Assembly: GCA_031763025.1 (NCBI GenBank)
Contig: JASSKH010000005.1
Location: 5,861,959-5,925,958 of the forward strand
Length of the DNA stretch: 64,000 nucleotides
Direction: 5' to 3'
Source: Macrocystis pyrifera
Taxonomy: Eukaryota > Sar > Phaeophyceae > Laminariales > Laminariaceae
Positions 58,008 through 64,000 of the stretch are shown here, one piece after another. The first letter of the stretch is position 1, and the number at the start of each line of letters is the position of its first letter. A program made the translations under genes and the position numbers. The notes under the pieces were generated by a model, which was given only the letters and a program-made list of their open reading frames with translations, searched no databases and was not told the DNA's origin.

Positions 58008-58435
58008 TCTGTTTGTATGTGCTGTCTCTTTAGCTCGTTCTGCACATCTCCTGATCTGTTTGTATGTAGTATGTAGTGGTGCTGTTTCTTTAGCTCGTTC
58101 TGCACATCTCCTGCGGAGATGCAAGACAGATTTTTTTTTTTTTTTTTCATTTCCCTTTATCTCTTTGATTTTTTTTTTTTTTCGTTTATCCTCCGCGCTT
58201 GGTAAAAATAGCACACTTCCAAGTGCCAATTTCGTGTCGTGTGTCAATTTAGCCCATAGCTCTCGTTGCAACATCATAATGCTGTTGTTACCTCTGGAGT
58301 TTGGGCACGCTGACCCGACCTGACCCCCGAGAAGATCAGGTGCGGTGGAGATATTTCTTCTATTTTCTCTGTAATTGTTTGTTTGTTTGTTTCCTTTCGT
58401 TACATCTCTTTCGTAGAATATTTAGGTCATGCCTT

Positions 58436-59301
58436 CACACTAAACCGTTCTTTCTGCCCGTCGACATCCAGCAAAACCAGTGTCCGTGCCAATTCTTCAG
58501 TCCTATTGATGGAGAGTTACAAGTTCTGCGGTCACCAAACTATGCCATGTGACCCTATGTGATTTTCATTTCTTCCTTTCTCCGATTGATAAGCCTTATT
58601 GAAGGAGTCGTGTGGCGTGGGTGGATGACGAGCCTGCTCTGCTTGTTTCGTACTGTCTGACGCCGAGGGGCCGGGCATAGTTGACGAACGCTGGACGATG
58701 GTGGCAGACAGGGTAGCAAGGTACCAGGCGGGCCAGCAGGGATACCCTGGCTGTGCTACTCGTACCATAAATAAACTGCTGCCGCTACCTGGAGCATGCC
58801 TTGTGCTTTGTTTGGTTTGACTGTTATTTTTACCTTGGTTCTTAGTCTTACTCTGTTGACGACTAGTGGTGTTTTCTTCTTTTTCTTTTTCTTTTTCCAG
58901 CTCGTTCTTTTCAAGTGTCTGCCACGTCCCCTACGTGGGGGTACGATGGTTTGTTGCTATACTGAAGTATATACCTATACCAGGTATATTTTAGTTTTTT
59001 TTTTTTTTTTTTTGCTTCTTTTCTCTTTCGAATTGTCTTTGTTTTTGTTTTTGTTTTTTCTCTTTGTTTCGTTTTTGTTTTTCTAAGTCATGGAATGTGT
59101 ATGGTCGTGCCTGTCGTACGCAGTATGATGACATGGCATTGCATTACATACGTGGCAACGTAGTATCTCTGTGGCGTAGCTTTGTGACCACAGAACTTGT
59201 ATCCCTCTAGGTTTGAAGAATCGGCACGGACACTGGTTGTGCTGGATGTCGACGCGTAGAAAGAACGTTTAATGTGAAGAAAACAACAACAACAACAACA
59301 T
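58436..59301 (+). mobile_element. Repeat F, second copy with inverted terminal modules
   Basis: 58558-59301 duplicates 57281-58007 with a few indels (for example the T run at 58993-59013). Directly before it, 58436-58556 is an inverted copy of the terminal module (CACTAAACCGTTCTTTC, GTCGACATCCAGCAAAACC, GTTCTGCGGTCACCAAACT). The unit 58436-59301 therefore has ~115-bp terminal inverted repeats, the form of a non-autonomous DNA element. Confidence 0.7.
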
Positions 59302-59304
59302 ACA

Positions 59305-59665
59305 GATAATGCATTGCTGTGCAGTAAAGCAAAGTAAACAACGCAATGCCATGTCATCATACTGGATACGACAGGCACGACACACACATTCCAAAAATCA
59401 GAGAACAAGAAGAAACGAAAAAAAAAAAAAAAAAAAACAGAAGAAATCAAAGAGAAGAAACTAAACGAAAGGTAAAAGAAAAAGAAAACATGTCGTGCCT
59501 CACGAGATGATGTGGCAGACAATTAACAAGTGAGATGTGGCAGACGAGCTAAAGAAACAGCACCACTATTAAAAGGTAGCCGCAGCAGTTTGTAGCACGA
59601 TTAGCGTAGCCAGGTTCTCCCTGCTATTAATATTATTAAGAGGTCTGGTACCTTGCTATCCTGGT
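59305..59665 (-). repeat. Repeat F, inverted partial copy
   Basis: GCAATGCCATGTCATCATACTG, a long A run, TGATGTGGCAGACAATTAA and GCGTAGCCAGG-TCTCCCTGC match the inverted core of F (57430-57860). With the preceding plus copy it forms a foldback with almost no spacer. Confidence 0.7.
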
Positions 59666-59678
59666 CCACATCCTGCGT

Positions 59679-59750
59679 TCCCTCGTAGTCAAATGGTTAG
59701 GATATATGACTCTCACTCATGATACCCGGGTTCAATTCCCGGCGAGAGAG
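59679..59750 (+). tRNA. tRNA-Glu(CTC)-like gene or SINE head
   Basis: A 72-base cloverleaf can be drawn. The acceptor TCCCTCG pairs with CGAGAGA with one C-A mismatch; the anticodon stem TATGA/TCATG encloses CTCTCAC with anticodon CTC; the T-arm CCGGG-TTCAATT-CCCGG is perfect. A-box and B-box sequences are intact. Directly downstream (from 59768) the SINE body begins, so it is more likely the head of a SINE than a working tRNA gene. Confidence 0.65.
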
Positions 59751-59990
59751 TATGCTGATTTTTTTAATTAGCGGAAAGCGCGAGAGCGTGAGTTAGCTAC
59801 ATTCGATGAAAATCGACGAGCAGTGGGAATGCTGAACCCTATGCGCGACAAAAAAACGAAGGCACGTACCGGGGGGGGAGAAGGGACGACACCTGTGACC
59901 ACGGCTTGTCCAGAAGATCGTCGAGGGTAAAACCTCCTACGAGTGGGCTGGAAAGTAGAGGTGATGAAGAAAAAAAAAAAGAAAAAGAAA
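59679..59990 (+). mobile_element. SINE with tRNA-Glu-like head, copy 5
   Basis: The head is the tRNA-Glu-like unit (59679-59750), unlike the head of all other copies. The body from 59768 is the common one: TTAGCGGAAAGCGCGAGAGC, GATGAAAATCGACGAGCAGT, a G run at 59871-59878, then CTTGTCCAGAAGATCGTCGA and CTCCTACGAGTGGGCTGGAA. It ends GTGATGAAGA(A)n. It is followed within about 15 bases by copy 6. Confidence 0.8.
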
Positions 59991-60003
59991 CGAATATATC
60001 CCG

Positions 60004-60340
60004 GCGTCCCCGGTGGCTTGGTAGGTGGTCCGCGAGTGTATCAAGATCAATTTCGTGAGTTCGAGTCTGACCGAGTGCATGCTCGTAGGGACTTTTTCCT
60101 GCATAAAATTGATTGGCGGAAAGCGCGAGAGCGTGAGTTAGCTGTACGTTCGATGAAAGTCGACGAGCAGCGGGAATGCTGAACCCTATGCGCGATAAAA
60201 ACTAAAGGCACGTACGGGGGGGGGGGGAGAAGGGACAACGCCTGTGACCACGGCTTGTCCAGGAGATCGTCGAGGGTAAAACCTCCTACGAGTGGGGCTG
60301 GAAAGTAAAAGTGATGATGAAAAAAAAAAAAAAAAAAAAA
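60004..60340 (+). mobile_element. tRNA-derived SINE, copy 6
   Basis: The head GTCCCCGGTGGCTTGGTAGG, T-arm GTGAGTTCGAGTCTGAC, the common body and a tail GTGATGATG(A)20 (60312-60339) are present. It is one of the best-preserved copies and is in tandem with copy 5, differing from it in the head. Confidence 0.85.
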
Positions 60341-60384
60341 CGTCTCCGTCATGCGTTGGTCAACTATTATCAGTACTATTAATA

Positions 60385-60520
60385 ACGATAGTGTATTTCT
60401 GGGCGTAGCTTTGTTACCACAGAACCTGTAACTCCCCAGGTTTGAAGAATCAAAACGGACACTGGCTGTAGTGCTGTGGGTGTTCAACGGGTAGAAATAA
60501 CGGTTTAGGTCCACACATTT
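60385..60520 (+). repeat. Repeat F terminal module
   Basis: GCGTAGCTTTGTTACCACAGAACC, GGTTTGAAGAATCAAAACGG, ACACTGGCTG and GGGTAGAAATAACGGTTTAGG follow the module order of 57885-57985, with an insertion in the GCTGGATGT block. Confidence 0.7.
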
Positions 60521-60685
60521 AATGTCCAAGAACACGAACGAACACACATTTCAACCGCTACCGGTGCCTTGGCAATTTCTACTACCCGTATATATTGTTT
60601 AATTTTCGTTGATGCTGTCTGACTCTGTTGTAAGCTCCGTGTTCTTAGGATTACCCTGGGGTAGGTAATCGATCGGTCTTTTACC

Positions 60686-60760
60686 CCTATAGCTCAATAG
60701 GTAATACCTCGTTCAGGTCACAGGTCCGAACGTCACTTCGAACGTTTCTTTCCCGTTTTT
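60686..60760 (+). other. Weak tRNA-like sequence
   Basis: CCCTATAGCTCAATAGGTAA resembles a tRNA A-box/D-arm, and GGTCCGAACGTCAC is a poor B-box. No full cloverleaf could be drawn and the 3' side runs into TTTTTTTT. It may be the head of another SINE family. Confidence 0.25.
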
Positions 60761-62170
60761 TTTTACAGAAACTCTTGCGCGTGTCTGAAAAAAAGCACAC
60801 ACACACCTCCGTGGTTCCCCAGGTAATGAAACGAAGCGGGTAGGTCAGCGTACAGACGTATACGGTTTTGACCCTCCAAAGATCCCGCGGTTCAAAGAGG
60901 GGGTGAGGGCCGGTCCTAACGGGGGCAAAAAAAAATAAAACAAAACGAAATAAAACGAACAGACTTTTGTTTTTCATCAAAAACAGCAGGTATTATCGTA
61001 TTATCTTATTTATAGTATTTCAAGTGATGGTGGCAGACAAAACTCTCAAGGTGTAGCTACGTTAGACACGAATTACCGTAAAAGTACATACACCCTGCCT
61101 GCACCAGCAGCAGTAGAATAACCACCGGAACCAAATCGTCCAGAAATATAGGAGTCAAAAACGGTTGAGGGCCAAATTATATGATTATTCCATGATTTGG
61201 CACCTGACAATGTGTGCAGCGAATATTCCAACAACATATTTTTACTAAAAAAAAAAAAAAGCACGTCAGCTGTGAGTTCAACCCGATCGGTCGATACTCA
61301 GCTTTGCAAGTTGCGTGACAACAGTTCGCGCGTTTTCCATTATTTCCCCCGCGATAGACATAGTTATATACAGCGGGGGTCCCTCAATAGGCGGTGGTGT
61401 GCCTGAGCACTACGTATGACCGCCATTTTGCGGGCAGCCACATTTCTCGTGAATAGGGTGGTTACAGCATTATTGGGTGTGGGATTACCTCAGCAAGGCG
61501 GTTACCGCCTATAGGAGGGAAATACCTTGTTTTAAATTGTTATACCCTACAGTGCAGTAGCTTTTAACTTGACAGAGCACGGAGGAGTGCTGTGGGTGAC
61601 AACGAACAGGGACGGAAAATGGACCCCACCGTGGGTAACGAGAGCGCAGATGCATACCTGGTACCTGATACGATTGAAGACATGTTGGAAATACTATATT
61701 ATTCTCACACCAAAGTTGACAGATCATACGTTTCAACGTGATTGAAAACAACTGACTCTGGTGCTTTGCTGAGACTACTCTTAGCACCGTCTACAGTAGT
61801 AACTGCCTACACGTTTTTCTGCTGCACCGCTGTAAGTGCACCGACCCAGAACAGTGCAGCACTTCTGTACTGTATCAAGACCAGGAACACCACACCGGAA
61901 CCATGCAGCACAACGCTGTTGCACTACTCCCCGTCCCCTCCTTGGGTCTAGAAAAAGAAGGTATGTCCGCCTGCCGCAGTGGCTTAGACGCGTGCGCTTC
62001 GATGAAGGCCATCCTGGCCTTCTGCAGATGGAAGGCGGCTTTGCCATTGCCGCCCTTCTCCGCTGCCCTCTCCAGGAGGCCAAAGCTCGAGGAAACTTCA
62101 CGGTGCTCCCGTACCCCCTCGTCTCATTGTCGCCGTCCACCTTTTCGTCATCAGTGGCGTCCACGGCGCA
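60761..62170. other. No gene recognised
   Basis: Short ORFs only. A TACCTGGTACCTGATA word lies at 61657. The ORFs at 61781-62164 and 61836-62367 overlap on opposite strands and run into repeat G, so neither is called. Confidence 0.4.
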
Positions 62171-62171
62171 T

Positions 62172-62568
62172 GTACATCATGTCTTTTTTCTCGACATGCC
62201 GTGGCATGCCGTGGCACCACCTGCAGCAAAACCGTCCGAAACGGCAACTTCCACGGCATACCACAGAACCTTGCACGGACTTCCACGGCATATCATGGAA
62301 CCCTAACCCTAACCCTAACCCTAACCCCAACCCTAACCTAAGTGCCGTGGACACTGGGGTGCCGTGAGGGTTGCGATGACATTCCGTGGGGTTGCCATGG
62401 AGTGCCGTGGCGGTTGACGCGGGGTTGCAATGGTACCACCCATGGCATGCCACGTCATCCCCCACGGCGCCATGGAACCCTATCCCACGCCATGGGATGC
62501 CGTGGGGATGCCATGGTATGCCATGGGGTGTACCATGGTAATGCCACGCAAAAGTCATATAGATATGT
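62172..62568 (+). mobile_element. Palindromic-word repeat G, copy 2
   Basis: It is like 22416-22790 but holds a telomere-like tract in its centre: CCCTAACCCTAACCCTAACC with variants at 62303-62337. The flanks are dense in CATGCCGTGGCATGCCGTGG words. It ends TGCCACGCAAAAGTCATATAG and is directly followed by copy 3. Confidence 0.8.
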
Positions 62569-62569
62569 A

Positions 62570-62985
62570 CATTATTGTCTCTTTTCGCGACGTGCCGTGG
62601 CATGCTGTGGCACCACCTGCGGCAAAGCTTTCCACAGCATCTTCGACATACCACGGAACCTTCCACGGACCTCCACGGCATACCATGGGACCCTAACCCT
62701 CACCCTCACCCTAACCCTAACCCCAACCCCAACCCCAATTTAGGTGCCGTGGACATTGGGGTGCCGTCGGGGTTGCCATGACATGCTGCGGGGATGCCAT
62801 AGAGTGCCGTGGCGGTAGCCGCGGAGGTTGGCATGGTACTACCCATGGCATCTCATGGAAACCCCCACGGCGTGCCATCGAATCTTATGCTACACCATGG
62901 GATGTCGTGGTGATGCCATGATATGCCATGGGCGGTACCTTGGCAATGCCACGGCATGCCCACGACAAAGTCAAATAGTGTAGAA
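62570..62985 (+). mobile_element. Palindromic-word repeat G, copy 3
   Basis: A tandem neighbour of copy 2, it begins with CGACGTGCCGTGGCATGCTG and has a central CCCTAACCCTCACCCTCACC-type tract (62691-62737). It ends GCCCACGACAAAGTCAAATAG, whose reverse complement resembles the start. Copies 2 and 3 share order and spacing of all blocks. Confidence 0.8.
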
Positions 62986-62994
62986 CCTTGGAAC

Positions 62995-63600
62995 CCTGGA
63001 GTCCACGCTCCCCACCTCTGTGCCTTCCAACTGCTCCGTTATTTTGTCCACCGCATCCAACCGCATGGCTTAGACGATGTCCTCCTGGTCGTCCACTGTC
63101 GCCCAAACCTGAGACGCTCCGATTACGGCCTCATCGGCGCACTGTCCCGGGATGGTGCTACGTACTCTGTAAAACTGACGCACCGTAGGAAGGTCCCCAC
63201 TGGGATTGGTCTTGGAGCCGCCCTTGCCTGCAGTTGAGGCGGCCTTCCAAGACCTTCTTCTCCTCCCGGACACGGAAACCGTGCGCAACCTACACTTGAA
63301 ACGGCCTGCGATCGTGTTGTGAGTAACTCCCTGATCAGGCAGTTGCAGGACCTCAAGCTTTCTTTGGTCCAGAGTAAGCCGCGCGAGAGACGTGTTTTTA
63401 TCCGCTTTCCTGGACCCAATTTCGCGCTCTTTCACTGTCCCACCCCACGGCCCTCCCTGTCTGTACGTCTACGCTTGCTCGCGGGGGCCTTCACGACATC
63501 CTTCGTGGAGGACTTGGCAGCAGTGCACGCACCACATTCATTGTCACCATTTGGCTCCTCCACCTCCCCACAATGGCCTTGAAGCCGGCCACCACACCCT
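62995..63600 (-). pseudogene. Possible pogo/CENP-B-type helix-turn-helix transposase fragment
   Basis: The minus frame 63435-63070 reads SLARLTLDQRKLEVLQLPDQ, then GVTHNTIAGRFKCRLRTVSV, the pattern of a helix-turn-helix (L-T-x-x-Q-K-x-x-L, then x-I-A-x-x-F, then T-V) found at the start of pogo-type transposases and CENP-B proteins. Upstream, in another frame, are a basic block KRRRTDREGRG and a Cys-containing NECGACTAAK (63432-63560). After TAA at 63070 the frame continues with AMRLDAVDKITEQLEGT. No DDE domain is seen. A stop and a frame change suggest decay, though an intron is possible. Confidence 0.4.
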
Positions 63601-63679
63601 CCACGACAAGCACGGCCATCAGGGCGCTTTGGTTTGAGGCTTGGAATAGTGGACAGTTCACTTGCCACACAAGGCATCG

Positions 63680-64000
63680 TGTGCCCCTACTGCTGCTCGA
63701 ACTGTAAGAGCGTGTCCTGGTGGGGGGGTGGTATGTACTGGCGTGTCCTGCGGAGGCGGTATGCCCTGCTGTGCGAGAGCTGGTGGAGGGTGTCTGTACA
63801 GATGTGGAGGCCTAGACCGCCCTCAGACCTCCCTATCCCTATTGAGGTACCATCCCGGGCCGGCCTTATTGTGGGTTCCAGCCGTGTGTTGTGAGTTATG
63901 ATACAGCCTTGAATGAGGCTGAAAGCCCGGTAATTACCTGGGTTCAGGTATCAAGATCGTACTTGTAGTATTTGGGAGGCGTATCGTAGATGGAAACCCA
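63680..64000. other. No gene recognised at window end
   Basis: The stretch is GT-rich with short overlapping ORFs on the plus strand. No motif is recognised. Confidence 0.4.

Noticed and set aside
62151-62681. 176-codon minus-strand ORF
   Set aside because: It spans two repeat G copies and consists of their palindromic words and telomere-like tract.

Overview
The window is nuclear DNA of a eukaryote: gene-poor, intron-bearing and loaded with mobile-element remains. Nothing in it is bacterial: there are no operons, no ribosome-binding sites and no long dense ORFs, while coding pieces are bounded by GT/AG splice signals. Interstitial CCCTAA-type telomere-like repeats, Copia relics, tRNA-derived SINEs, CAG/CTG-rich tracts and the thioredoxin-like gene would fit a stramenopile such as a brown alga. 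That placement is a low-confidence guess; no marker gene decides it.

Layout. (1) 1-5647 is an inverted, about 99% identical copy of 33561-39207. It ends at a run of 100 Ns (5648-5747), so it is probably an alternative haplotype placed in reverse, though a young palindrome is possible. Both arms carry a six-unit ~275-bp tandem array and one exon of a thioredoxin-like gene. (2) 5748-9420 and 39750-42850 are two decayed relatives of one Copia family. (3) 9.7-24.6 kb holds nested repeats (a SINE, families C and E/D), a 190-bp (TAG)n microsatellite, exons 2 and 3 of the thioredoxin-like gene and an 858-bp hAT-type element. (4) 24.6-33.5 kb is mostly unassigned, with a coding-like tandem duplication and a possible transposase exon. 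(5) 43.2-53.7 kb holds a broken polyglutamine ORF, CTG-rich low-complexity DNA, zinc-finger-like exons, an OTU-protease-like domain and an inverted pair of ~1-kb repeats. (6) 53.8-60.5 kb is built from one foldback family and two SINEs in tandem. (7) 62.2-63.0 kb has two copies of a repeat made of short palindromic words around a telomere-like tract, followed by a possible helix-turn-helix transposase fragment.

The best-supported gene is a DsbA/thioredoxin-fold protein on the minus strand. Its exons at 36534-36271, 13830-13640 and 11526-11178 join with matching codon phases across an apparent 22.4-kb intron. Most other coding signals are relics or single exons. The main story is repeat turnover: an insertion proved by an empty paralogous site, SINEs with two different tRNA heads on one body, and one element nested inside another at a C tract.
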